From Agrostemma githago (lineage: Eukaryota > Streptophyta > Magnoliopsida > Caryophyllales > Caryophyllaceae): a stretch of DNA of 64,000 bases. The translations under genes and the position numbers were made by a program. Below are positions 34,203-44,545 of this stretch, in pieces (the stretch's first letter is position 1; every line of letters begins with the position of its first letter). The notes under the pieces are model-generated. The model did not search any database, was not told the origin of the DNA, and was given only the letters and a program-made list of their open reading frames with translations. The DNA is taken from the NCBI GenBank assembly GCA_958450325.1, contig OY288256.1:14726557-14790556 (forward strand), given 5' to 3'.

Positions 34203-34883
34203 TAAAAATGGCGTTGGTATTTAAAGGGGAGAGGGAGGAGGCAGTAAACGGGGTTGAAAATTTAATTGGTTAGGTGGGGGGCCTATCTTCCTAAATTAAT
34301 TAGGGTTAGGAGAGTGAGGCAGTAAATGGTTAGGAGAGTGAGGCAGTAAATGGCGTTTTTTGTTCTCAATGTACATTGAGACTCACAAACACCCCCTCCC
34401 AGTCACACACTTGACGTGTTTTTTTTATTTGTCGTCGACATCGGTTTTGAACCATCGTTATTTTTGTGAAATTATCTGATTGTGAAAATGATTTTACGGT
34501 GTGTGTGTTTTGTTTTGTTTTGCGTCTTTTGTAAATACGGTGAAATAATGGTATATTTGAAGGTCAAATAATCGTAAAATTTTTTGTTGTTTGTGTTTGT
34601 GTATCTAAAAGAAAATAATCGTATAGTTTAATTAATTAGTGAATTGTGGTTGTCAGTCATGGCTCTGCATGAGTTTGGCTTTGACTATGAGTTAGAAGTG
34701 GCATGATTGTATCACATCAAGCATGCGACCCTGATACCGAGTTGTCACTCATTTGATACTCAAAAGATACTCTAACATGAGATTTTTCTATATTTGCAAA
34801 AAGTATTTTTACTTCACTACACATTCACGCCTTACTTACGGTGCGTTGAGGTCTTACCTCCCACGATTTTTCCTATCCTACAT
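34203..34883. other. Non-coding MULE interior
   Basis: Contains a 25-base direct repeat (TTAGGAGAGTGAGGCAGTAAATGG near 34303 and 34328) and TG-rich tracts. It is probably the promoter side of the 92-aa ORF and the 3' end of the Ulp1 gene. No ORF is supported. Confidence 0.45.
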
Positions 34884-35599
34884 TTAGTGTTGAGTTTTTT
34901 TCCATATGTTTGGCGCGTCCGCTATGAAAGCATGAATTTTCTGCAACACGTCCCCACGAGCTTCATTCATGTCAGCAAGGACGAGGGTCGCTGCAACCTC
35001 GAACGACAAATAACGCCTCCCGACCTTAGTCCCAATATCAGGGTGGGTGAACGGCGCACCGTCGTACAGGGACATGTGCATCAAGCAGAAAATGCCGGAT
35101 TCCGTGTCATTCTTCCGGACGCTCTACCATTCCAAATTTACCTGGCGATGCGTAAACTTCGACAGGTGAGTGCCCTTAATCAGCCCCTTGTCGTCCACGT
35201 AGTCGGCCACTGCGCGCGACTGTTGCAATATTAGGTAAAAGAAAACGTCAGCACTTATGGAAGCAGTAGAATAATCGACGCGGTGAAATAAAGCATATGC
35301 GTGCAACTTACTATTTTGCTTGACACCTGGAACATATATGACCCTGGGGCGTGTGTCTAGTGATCGAGGATATCAACTGTTCTTTCTCTAAAGTTGATGC
35401 ACACGCACGCGCAGTGCCCCCTAGTATGCACCGGGAAAAATAGCAGTTCGGCGTTCAAGTCGAATGTTCCGACGCAGTCTCGTATGAATCTGTCCCACGC
35501 TTCGTACACACCATCAGTGTCTTCGTCCGTAGGGGTACTCGAGTCGGCTCGTTCCAGTATACGGGTCAGTGAGTCCTAACGGGTGGTGAATATTAGTTG

Positions 35600-36060
35600 C
35601 CATTAGTGACAGGGTACGAGACTAGACTATATCATGTGTGTGGCTGCACACTGCAAAGTGTGTGATTGTACAAACCAAGTTGCGTGACTTTGCAGCGTAC
35701 AAACTGTGATTATACATGACAGTGTCTGATTGTAAATTCTAAGCTGTCTGACTATGCAACTTACAGCATGTGATTGTACACCTTAACATATGCGATTGTG
35801 CAAAGTGAACTCTATGATTATTTCTTAATATTACACAGAATTTACATCTTTTCACACGGAAAGTGTGTGATTGTACAAACTAAACTGCGTGACTTTGTAG
35901 CGTACAGACTGTGATTATACATGACAGTGTCTAATTGTAAATTCTAAGCTGTCTGACTATGCAACTTACAACATGTGATTGTACAGCTAAACATGTGCGA
36001 CTGTGCAAAGTGAATCCTGTGATTATTTCTTACTATTACACAGACTTTACATCTTTTCAG
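35600..36060. repeat. GTGTGACTATACA minisatellite with 213-base higher-order repeat
   Basis: Two copies of a block of about eight units, starting near 35651 and 35864. They share GACTTTGCAGCGTAC-like, TTATACATGACAGTGTCT and TTACACAGA.TTTACATCTTTTCA. The array lies in an intron of the second Ulp1 module. Confidence 0.85.
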
Positions 36061-37439
36061 TTAATGTGTATGGGGTCATTTGTACTATTTAATGTAATAG
36101 GTAAGGGGAGTGGGGCATACCATGTGTCAAATTCTGAACCATGCCATCGTTGCTTCAGTGGGGGAGGATAACCCACGCCGGTTGTCGTCTGATTCCAACC
36201 AGTTCAACAGGTGCGACCAACACTCCATCACCGCTTCGCTCATGCTACCACCGGACAAGAGCGTTTGAACGTCAAGCCTCTCCAGCTGCGCACGAGCGCT
36301 ATAGAACCCCAGTTGTTCACTGCGGCATTTAATGGTTAGTATGTGTAATATGAAACACGTACTAGTAATCAAAGACGGTTACGTACCTTTCTGCGTACCC
36401 ATTATCATCCAGGAAGCAGTAGTCGGCGACGTGCTTTCACATGCGGGGCATCCTACTCGTCAGCGGCCGGTTCATGCGAAACAAGATCGACATGACAATG
36501 GCGTCCGGGTCAGGTTCCCCTTGGATCAATGAGCAACCCAACCCATCTCCACCGCCCCGCGACCGAGACTTGATTGCTGACTGGCTTTCTTCTGGGACTG
36601 ATCGGGGGGGTTCAGGTGTTTTCGGTGTTTTGCTCGGACGCTTCCGCTGCTGGGTGGTTGCCTTCACAGGAGTGTTTTCAAGCGCACGGGCATAGAACAA
36701 CGAATTCTTGTACTTTCCGAACGCTGCTACTTTCTTCAAAACAAGGTCCCTCACCTTGTTAACGTCCCTCAAAATAAGGGTCGCCGTGATTTCCGCCCTG
36801 CACATATTCATGGCCGCCATTGTCCCCAAGGAGCAGTTGAACGGGGACCCGGTGTACAACATCATGTGCATCCTTAGATACACTCCACAGTCATTGGCGG
36901 AGTAGCCCACCCCCTGCCAAGATAAGGGAACGTTCACCAATTTAAACGCACGGACCCTCTCACCTTTCCCTACCCCGCGTTGTACCATGTACTCCCCCAT
37001 TTTATCAGCCTACAAAATAAGTTCAAACAGGATCAGTTGTTGAACACATTCGCAGTCACGAAATATGATTTAATATTAAATTAAAAGGGTCTGACCGCTA
37101 TTCGAGCAATGCCATAGTAAGGCAACGTTGAAAAATCATCATCGTATAGCTTGTTGTCGAGGTACTCTACTTGCTCCGAATTGAAGTTTATGCAGGCGCA
37201 ACTGTAGTGGCCCTCGTCACCCGTTAAAATTGGGACGAACACCTGCAAACAATGCGTCAGGATTTTTTGCTGATAACAACTACTAACGAACAGTATGTGC
37301 AGGATAATACCATGTCTGAGTCCAAAGCAAAGTCGGAGAAACTATTTTCTATCCACTGGTCCCACACGTAAATTATTTGTTCGTCAAGATTTATGCCCTC
37401 GCCTCTTTTCCTCCACAATTCCAGCACTGGGTCCTGCTC

Positions 37440-37800
37440 ACATGTGGTTAGTGTGTGGTTGACATGCGTGACTATACATGCTTTTACGCGTGACTATACA
37501 GCTGTTAATGTATGATTATACACCATAAAAGTGTGTGACTGTACTGCGTAAAGTGTGTGACTACTGACTATACATGCTTTTGCCTATGACTATACAGCTT
37601 GTAGTGTGCGATTATACACCATAAAAGTGTGTGACTGTACAGTAGAAAGTGTGTGACCATACAACCTTTTATGTATGACTATACAGCTTATAGCGTGTGA
37701 TTATGCAGTTTATAGTGGTGACTGGACAACATAAAGTGTGTGACTATACAGCTAATAGTGTGTGACTATACAGATAATTGTGTGTGACTTTACACCCTCA
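37440..37800. repeat. GTGTGACTATACA minisatellite in a module 1 intron
   Basis: About fifteen units such as AGTGTGTGACTATACAGCTAAT with a 22-28 base spacing, between the exons ending near 37800 and starting near 37440 on the minus strand. Confidence 0.85.
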
Positions 37801-38549
37801 ACAAACATTTCGGGGGTGAACGTACCGTATGTCCAAGAGAGAAGTAACATCTACTGGTTACTCTTGGTGCGGATTTTTCGTAGATCAGCTGGTTCAGTAG
37901 CCTACACCAGCAGTCAATGACGTTATTTATCACTTGCAGGACAGGCTCGAGCGACTGCATGTCGTCCCTCGCTATACAGTCATAATCTGTGAACTCGACC
38001 AACCCTTCGCTGTAGATCAAACAAAGTCCCGATTAGCACATGCATTTAAAAAACGACATGAGAAGCGCAATAAAAACGTACCCTGACGGACGTGGCGTTG
38101 ACCGGTCGAAGACGTAGTCAATTACATCTTTCCGCACACTGAGGATATCCCAGAAGATGACTATATTGGAGCACATGAATCCAGAGACCACAAGCTGCCC
38201 CCTCATTACAGTCCCACAGTCCAATGTGCACCCCAAATTGGCTGGAATGGTATTCATGCACTCAAATGCTACGTCGGAGTGGAAAATGTACCGATGATAT
38301 AGTGCTGGAGCAGTGTGCGTCTAGGTCCCTGAAGTCTCGCCTGTTTGCTGATTATCATCCGTGACGATTTCTGCCGTCGCATGCGTAGTGACAACAGCGT
38401 CTGCTACATCCCAGCCTAGTTTGTGCAATTCCCTCTCAAGACTAGAACTGACTGTCGCATCGGGCGGAGCCGGTATTACATTACGCATTCCCTGGTCGGT
38501 GACCGTCCCATCGTTGTGGACGGTGGATGGCAAGACAGATTCCGTGGCA

Positions 38550-38720
38550 GTGTGACTATACAGCTTACTGAGTGTGACTAAGCAGCATACTGAGTATGAC
38601 TAAGCATCTCAAATTGTGTGACTATACGGAATAATGATTGTGCCAATGTGTGTGACTATACATCAGAATGAGTGTGATCCTACAACATAATGACCGTGAC
38701 TATTGAATTTCAACTGTATT
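38550..38720. repeat. GTGTGACTATACA minisatellite between domain exon and module 1
   Basis: Six or seven units (GTGTGACTATACAGCTTACTGA and variants) in the intron after the exon ending at 38835. Confidence 0.8.
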
Positions 38721-39873
38721 ATAAACACAGTTTTATGAATCGTAAATGCTTTTATAAACACGGGTAGGCAGTCAAATTAAATGGTTTATGAACAATTAAT
38801 TGATGGTTTAAAGAGTGGCTGCGAGATAACTTACGTCTACGGCGCTGTCTTCCGGTTGATCGTCGCTCTCAATTCCTGTCGTTATTCTTTTGGGACTAGA
38901 ACGCTGGTTGTCAGAGGGCATTGTTATAGCAGGGGTACCCTCGTTGCCTGTTACCCCACATGTACGTGGGTACGGCACCTTCGAACGCAGCTGATTTCCC
39001 AGTGACCATGTCTCCAGTTCCCCAGCAAGACGATCGCCTATCCTCCGTGCATCCCAATGTCCGATAAACGGTATGCTGCATCTGCAAGACTCACTACGAA
39101 AATCATAGCGCTGGAAGTACGCAATCATCAGAACGGGGATGAACCCCCGGAGGGAGCTGAAGACTTTTTTGGAGTCACGCGTCTCCTTACCCGCCCGCAC
39201 CAGATCCTGCAGAACAAAACTACACCAGTCCTGTTCCCGAATCAATTCCACGTCCTCCACTGCGGCCAGCAAGCTGAGGTCGAGTGAGTTGTTTGTAGTA
39301 GGCGCGAGGAACGATGACAATGCGAACAACACGAACCTACGAACAAAGTCGTCGTCAGCGACATCGGTTGCCATTAACTTCCTATGCATACTCCCTAATT
39401 TTATTGGCCCGCTAGCGTCCACCACGTCGAAGTCCTTCCTGCAAGTATTCTTTAACCTGATCACGTCAGGTGAGTCTGCCCCTTTCTTGTTTTTTGTTGG
39501 GATTACTTTCACCGGATGAGGTCCAAAAGGTACCTGGAAGCAATCGTGGACGTCGTACTTTGACATCATGAATGCCTCCCGGCGTGAGGCACGGAAAATA
39601 TGGGACCTGTCAGAAAACGCATAGAGGAACATAAGCGTGTGGTCAATGGGGAATGATTTGAACCTCAACTCCAATAGCCCGCTGAAGCCAACACCACGCA
39701 CCCTTTCAATCTGATCAGCCGACAATTTCGAAATTACCTGGTGCAACCGCTTGGGCCTACAGTGAACATCCGGTTGACCTCTAGGCTCTCTTTTTACTAC
39801 TAGATGATCATGTTGTTGGTCCATTTTCCTCTTACCCCGAGACACGCGCACAACAATGTTGTCGGCCGGTGTA

Positions 39874-40111
39874 TCAAATGTGACCTTCTTCTTTTTTTTT
39901 GCCTGCATTCCTCAACAATTTCTGTCCCCCCACATCCATCTCGGCAATGATGTGGTCCCCCGATGTATCTTCCACAATCTTCTTCTTCTTACCCAATTTT
40001 TTGTCCACAACCACTTTATCACAAATTACATGGCCGCGAACCGATGTATCTGCCACGCCCTTCTTCTTACCGGCCTTCGTTCGAACTTTTTTCTTCGCAC
40101 CAGCCTTTTTG
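39874..40111 (-). other. Lys-rich N-terminal exon with three imperfect repeats
   Basis: Part of the Ulp1 gene. The units run GKKKGVADTSVRGHVICDK.., GKKKKIVEDTSGDHIIAEMD.. and a third starting KKKVTFDTPADNIVV in the next frame. The A9 run at about 39893-39901 separates frames. Basic, nuclear-localisation-like. The acceptor TTATTGCAG lies at about 40112, so an upstream exon must exist; it was not found. Confidence 0.6.
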
Positions 40112-40119
40112 CTGCAATA

Positions 40120-41160
40120 ACAACATGCGTAATGAGTGTGACTGTACAACTGAGTATACAGCTTCAACTGTGTGATTCTAGAATAAAATGTCTGTGACTG
40201 TATATTTCCAACTGTGTGTTTAAACAACATAACGACTATGAATACACAACCTCAAACCTGTGACTCTGCAACATAACGAGTGTGATTATACAGCTTCAAA
40301 CGGGTGAGTATATAACCAACTATGTATGACTATTCAACTTACAGCCTATGCAACTCTGTATGACTATACAACCTCAAACGTGTGACTCTGCAACATAACG
40401 AGTGCGACTATGTAGCTTCAAACGTGTGACTATACAACAAAATCACTATGACTATACAATGTCACTAGTGTGACTTTACAACAAAACCCGTATCAGTTAT
40501 GTCACATGCATCATTAGAAAGATGATTATGGGGACTTTAACATGAGAAAATAAGATTACTTTAACATAAAATTCAACAAGGAAGCATATAAATTGTATAA
40601 CGAGTGTGACAATACAGCTTCAAACGGGTGACTATATAACCAACTCTGTAGGACTATTCAACTTTCAAACATTTTTCTTCCCAAACAGCCTATGCAACTC
40701 TGTATGACTATACAACCTCAAACGTGTGACTCTGCCACATAATGAGTGCGACTATACAACATTCTATGACTATACAATGTCACCAGTGTGACTTTACAAC
40801 AAAACCCGCATCAGTTATGTTACATGCATCATTAGAAAGATGATTATGGGGACTTTAACATGAGAAAATAAGATTACTTTAACATAAACTTCAACAAGGA
40901 AGCATATAAATTGTATGACTATACAACTACAACAGTGTGGTTATAAGAACATAGTATGTATGACTATACAACTACAGCAAAAAATTGTGCAGATGTACAG
41001 AACAACAACAAAAACTGCCTAATCAATGTCACATGCGTAATTAGAAAGACGATTATGGGAAATTCAACATGAAAAAATAAGATGCTTGTTCAGAACTTCA
41101 ACATGGAGTTCAACAAAGAAATAAAAACTTAATCTTTGACTCTATAACTACAACCACTGT
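40120..41160. repeat. GTGTGACTATACA minisatellite, 5' side of the Ulp1 gene
   Basis: The longest array. A higher-order unit of about 320 bases occurs twice (from about 40270 and about 40595), both including ACATGCATCATTAGAAAGATGATTATGGGGACT, AACATGAGAAAATAAGATTACTTT and GGAAGCATATAAATTGTAT. A third partial copy is at about 41010-41080. Confidence 0.85.
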
Positions 41161-41588
41161 ACAACTAGAACAACTTCAACTCAAATTTAGGGTTATCGGG
41201 TTGGAAAAATGCATTTCTATCACTTTTTAGGGTTTATGCATGACCGGAGTTCAACAAAGGAATACGTTGGCTAAAATGGAAGTCAAAAATCGAACAAAAG
41301 GGTTATCGGAGGTCGAAAATGGAACCTTCAACAGACCTTCGTATGATCATCGGAAGTTTATGCATGATCGGAGATGTTGAATGACTGATCGAAGCTGCGG
41401 AGATGGAGATGGAGAACGCTGGGTTTTTTAGAGAGAAGAAGAGTTTGTGGCTGGTGAAATGAATTCAAAAGCGTGCATGTGATGGGGAAGTGTAATGGTG
41501 TTGGGCGGGAGTATAGAGAGAAGTGAGAATTAATGAGAGTAGAGAGAGGAGGGTGAGGAGGGAAGCGACTGATTAGTGATAGGAGTGA
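41161..41588. other. Right subterminal region of the MULE
   Basis: Probably the promoter and first exon(s) of the minus-strand Ulp1 gene. A short frame ATGCATAAACTTCCG at about 41358 is possible but unsupported. No other feature is seen. Confidence 0.4.
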
Positions 41589-41589
41589 T

Positions 41590-41729
41590 TAGTGATGGCT
41601 GATGGCCGCAGCATGTCAGTCCTTTTTTTTATAATTGAACCTCATCCATCCACCATCCATCTTAAGATGAATGGAAGGTGGGGATTAACACTAAGAGACT
41701 CTTAGGGAGTTAGTAACTCCCTTGATCCC
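41590..41729 (-). repeat. Right terminal inverted repeat of the MULE
   Basis: Ends AACTCCCTTGATCCC at 41715-41729, the complement of 19187-19201. Inner parts CATCCATCCACCATCC and CCTTTTTTTTATAATTG match the left end in inverted order. Confidence 0.7.
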
Positions 41730-41734
41730 CTCCC

Positions 41735-41736
<2 letters not shown>

Positions 41737-41822
<86 letters not shown>
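41737..41822. repeat. (CT)n(TA)n compound microsatellite, right of the MULE
   Basis: CT tract 41737-41764 and TA tract 41765-41822, mirror image of 18801-18949. Between the TIR and the tract there is only a short CCTCCC stretch. Confidence 0.95.
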
Positions 41823-41825
<3 letters not shown>

Positions 41826-42215
41826 ACGTGAAAACTAAACATTGATCCTACTTTGCGTAGATCCGATATTTACGAACTCATATGTGTCAAGGCTATACAA
41901 GTGATGAACCGAGGTTCCATATTTACGAACTCATATTTACGAACTCATATGTTTACGTACATTTAGCCTTATAGTGGGACGTACATGAATGAGGTTCCAT
42001 ATTCCACCATGCATGTTCTTGTTGCACAAACAATTAAAAGTCAAGGGGAAACGTAATAGGCATCCATGCAAAGGTAGACGAACCGACATCCATGCAACGG
42101 AAATCGTGACACTAAGTTATCATTACTTCAAAAGCTAAGAAATCTATGGAGCTGGAAAACATCATCCTAGAAATTAGTAGGTGAACCGGAAGAGGACAAG
42201 TCGTAACTCCATGAC
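41823..42215. repeat. Continuation of the duplicated MULE flank
   Basis: Related to 18113-18450: AAAACTAAAC, GTAGATCCGATATTTACGAACTCAT, GGACGTACATGAATGAGGTT and AGGACAAGTC all have counterparts in the same order and orientation. Confidence 0.8.
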
Positions 42216-42702
42216 CCAAGCGCCAGTGAATGTTACGTATAGTGCATGTCTACGTGCGGTACCTTCAGCGTCGCAGTTACGGGCGAGCAGTATTGCACCA
42301 CATCGCGAAGTCGCCAAAAGTAGTCAGTGTGTGTTATACGTGGACCAAAGGCATATTATGCCACTGCTAAATTCCCAATCTAACGGGAAACTATGTGGCA
42401 TGTACAGCAGCAGTGTAAATATAGCCTGTGTTGTCGAAGTCACTATGGTCCGCTAGTGGTATGAACCCTAACGCAACGGTATAAGCACCGCCATATCCAA
42501 ACGTTACCTGTTACTTTTACCCAGTGTTTCATCAATAACCTTTGACTATAGAATTCACCCAAATCATTCGATGTTTTCATTCAGCAATGCCCTATGAAAT
42601 AGGTCCACTCTGTTTGCAGTCATACCACTTATGATGATACTAAATATTACACTTGAGTTCATATAACAACATCAGTCAGTGCTAAAACGTTACACACAGA
42701 CC

Positions 42703-43278
42703 TTAGTCTGCGTAGAATTTTGGGTCCAATTGTATCAAAGTTCCCCTCATGTCATTGTAGTGAGACACCTGAGAAGCATTGACTTCAGCAATTGCATTGT
42801 GCCGTATAGACGATGCCACTAAGGCAAAACCTGGCATCTGGACTAAGTACTTGAGATCTTCACGTGTAGCAACCCACAGGTTCGGCCCATCTCTTTGATC
42901 CTCGAGCTCGTACAAGGTATCCTTCCCCATACCCATGGCATCAAACATTTGCTGCAACTTAAATATAGATACGTAAGCGTCGCGACCAGGTGCAAATTCG
43001 ATGACAACTGCATGTTTAAAAGATGGCTCCGGTCCTCTGTATACAAGTTCCGGGCTCGTTAGCGGATAACCCAGCTCTTCTAACTTGTCTTGCAGGGGGC
43101 CGAAATCCTTGCAAATGATGCGTGGTAGAGGGGTGAACTCTATATGATATGGCATATTCGCCATAATGCATCGAGCTGGGTAGAGATACTCTTCCCTCGG
43201 CCCTGCACCACCATACCCACTACCCATATTGCCATTCAGTGGCTGATGAACGCAGTTCATATGCATATTTATTCTCAT
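42703..43278 (-). CDS. XS-domain-like protein 1
   Basis: A 191-aa intact ORF. Blocks in order: YLYPARCIMANMPYHIEF (residues about 31-48), LGYPLTSPELVYRG (about 70-83), FKHAVVIEFAPGRDAYVSIF (about 88-107), MGMGKDTLYEL and NLWVATREDLKYL (about 130-142). The last two resemble the XS domain of SGS3 and FDM proteins, where a G.A+V.F line is followed by A..F...G.GK.DW and GWVAR.DDY. XS domains bind double-stranded RNA with overhangs in SGS3. No zinc finger or coiled coil is attached, unlike SGS3/FDM. Three relatives follow on the same strand. The domain call is by eye and could be a remote relative. Confidence 0.55.
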   Translation of the reverse strand: MRINMHMNCVHQPLNGNMGSGYGGAGPREEYLYPARCIMANMPYHIEFTPLPRIICKDFGPLQDKLEELGYPLTSPELVYRGPEPSFKHAVVIEFAPGRDAYVSIFKLQQMFDAMGMGKDTLYELEDQRDGPNLWVATREDLKYLVQMPGFALVASSIRHNAIAEVNASQVSHYNDMRGTLIQLDPKFYAD

Positions 43279-43339
43279 TTTATTCTCCGTTTTTCACCGA
43301 TTTCACATTCCTTAAGAATAATTTAGTAGCCTTTTATCC

Positions 43340-44545
43340 GTAGTTTGTTATGCTGGGTATATGGTTTATGTTTTGACAGAAAACATAGCAAAAGACGGAG
43401 TTAAGAGCTACAAATGAAGATAACACGAAGAACAAGGCAGTAAGGAGGACAACGAAGGCCGAACCGGTCGGTATGATACCGAACCGGTCGGTTTGATACT
43501 GTACCGAGTGGTTTGATATCGAACCGCTCGGTTCGTATTTGTACCGCTCGGTTTGTTTGTGAACCGAGCGGTTCGCGATGCGTCAGGAGGCTTTCCTAAT
43601 TTCTGAAGAATTCTTATTCTACCCTAATTAGAATCCTACGGGATTATTTTTTTAAATTATATCCTATTTCCTAATTAGACCCATTGTAACAAGTATAAAT
43701 ACCCTTCTTAGGGTTAGGTCTAAGTACTTTTACTTTCACTTCTTTTCATTGTTTAAAAACTTTAGTTTAGTTTTATTAGCATTGAAATTCTGCAAGCTTG
43801 TAGCGGTACTTTTAGCTTCTAATTATTATTCAATCATTCAGTTCTTCGTAATCGGTATTTTTTTCCTTTTCCTTTATTCTCATATTGATTTTTACTATGC
43901 CTAATTCTTTTGTTGTTTCATCTTTCGTCATGAGTAGCTAATTTATTCTTCTAGGGTTGAAGGGGATCTATGTTAATTGAATTGGGGATGTTAGTTTAAT
44001 TAATTGTTTGATTGATCATTCATATGTTATTGCTTTACTACTTGTTTTGTATCATCGTTCGATTAGTTTGAGACGTTGAACTAGTTGAATGTCTAGGAAC
44101 CCGAACCTAAGATCGAAAGCCTGGTAAGGGTAGACTTACAAGTAAGTGGGTAGGATAATCTGGTAAGTTACGAGAGCCCATCAGAATCTATCCTAAGGTT
44201 GACATAAGATCCGAAAGGCCGTGTCTTTGCCCTAAATAACTGTGATTGATTAATTGAATGATTAATTAACTTTACCCAATTTAATTACATAGTGAACCGT
44301 AAGACCCTAGATCCTTTTAATATTGATAGAACCTCTTACTTTACATTACTGCAATAGTTTAGAAAATCAAACACAAACAAACCAGAATTAGAATAGTTTA
44401 GAATCAAATTTAGATAATTAGCGATAATCGTCCGTCTCTCTGTGGTTCGACCCTTACTTGCTACTAGCTATTTGTTAGTCGTTTGTTAGGTTTATTTTGA
44501 TTAGGTGATACGACTTTAGCCTTGTCCAGTGGCCGATTCATTCCG
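43340..44545. mobile_element. Probable solo LTR with a 20-base tandem motif
   Basis: The block runs from about TGTTATGCTGGGTATATGG to about GATACGACTTTAGCCTTG. Its last part has TCTCTGTGGTTCGACCCTTACTTGCTACTAG, a phrase I associate with the 3' end of plant gypsy LTRs. No pol sequence accompanies it. Edges and target duplication could not be fixed. A six-unit 20-base repeat lies at 43461-43580. Confidence 0.5.
43461..43580. repeat. Six 20-base units of the GAACCGNTCGGTT motif
   Basis: Units start exactly at 43461, 43481, 43501, 43521, 43541 and 43561. The core varies between ACCGGTCGGT, ACCGAGTGGT, ACCGCTCGGT and ACCGAGCGGT. Confidence 0.9.

Larger units (their letters stand above)
34884..40111 (-). 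pseudogene. Ulp1-like C48 protease gene with two tandem protease modules
   Basis: N-terminal exon (to 40111) has three Lys-rich repeats (GKKK..DT). Exon 38835-39908 encodes a domain common in Ulp1-like MULE genes (VRGVGFSGLLELRF..DVHDCFQVPFG). Module 1: exons ending 38082, at 37800-38010, 37310-37440, 37098-37252 and 36437-37010. It has GHYSCACINF (His), VEYLDN (Asp), PLSWQG (Gln) and NDCGVY (Cys). Module 2 repeats the order: KHVADYCFLDDNG, SEQLGFYSAR..ECWSHLLNWL (36150-36315), EAWDRFI..GHCACVCINF..VDILDH (35355-35579), then MSLYDGAPF (34884-35084), but TESGIF replaces DCGVY. Breaks: A-run frameshift near 39893, TAG 38321, TGA about 36434, TAG after VDILDH, TAG near 35134. Ulp1 enzymes cut SUMO; activity here is not shown. 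Confidence 0.8.
19187..41729. mobile_element. Mutator-like element with FAR1-type transposase and double Ulp1 gene
   Basis: The ends share GGGATCAAGGGAGTT at 19187-19201 and its complement at 41715-41729. Imperfect similarity continues inwards (GGATGGATGA, then ATAAAAAAAGG, then TGACATGC) for about 140 bases. Inside are a FAR1-related transposase gene (+), a 92-aa ORF (-) and a Ulp1-like C48 protease gene (-). Capture of Ulp1-like genes by MULEs is known as Kaonashi in Arabidopsis and CUMULE in melon. Element C (24015-33828) is nested in it, so the MULE itself is about 12.7 kb. No 9-11 base target duplication is visible at the core TIRs; the flanks are long TA/GA tracts. Confidence 0.8.

Noticed and set aside
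43461..43580. CRISPR-like short repeats
   Set aside because: The 20-base period leaves no spacers and the context is a plant LTR.
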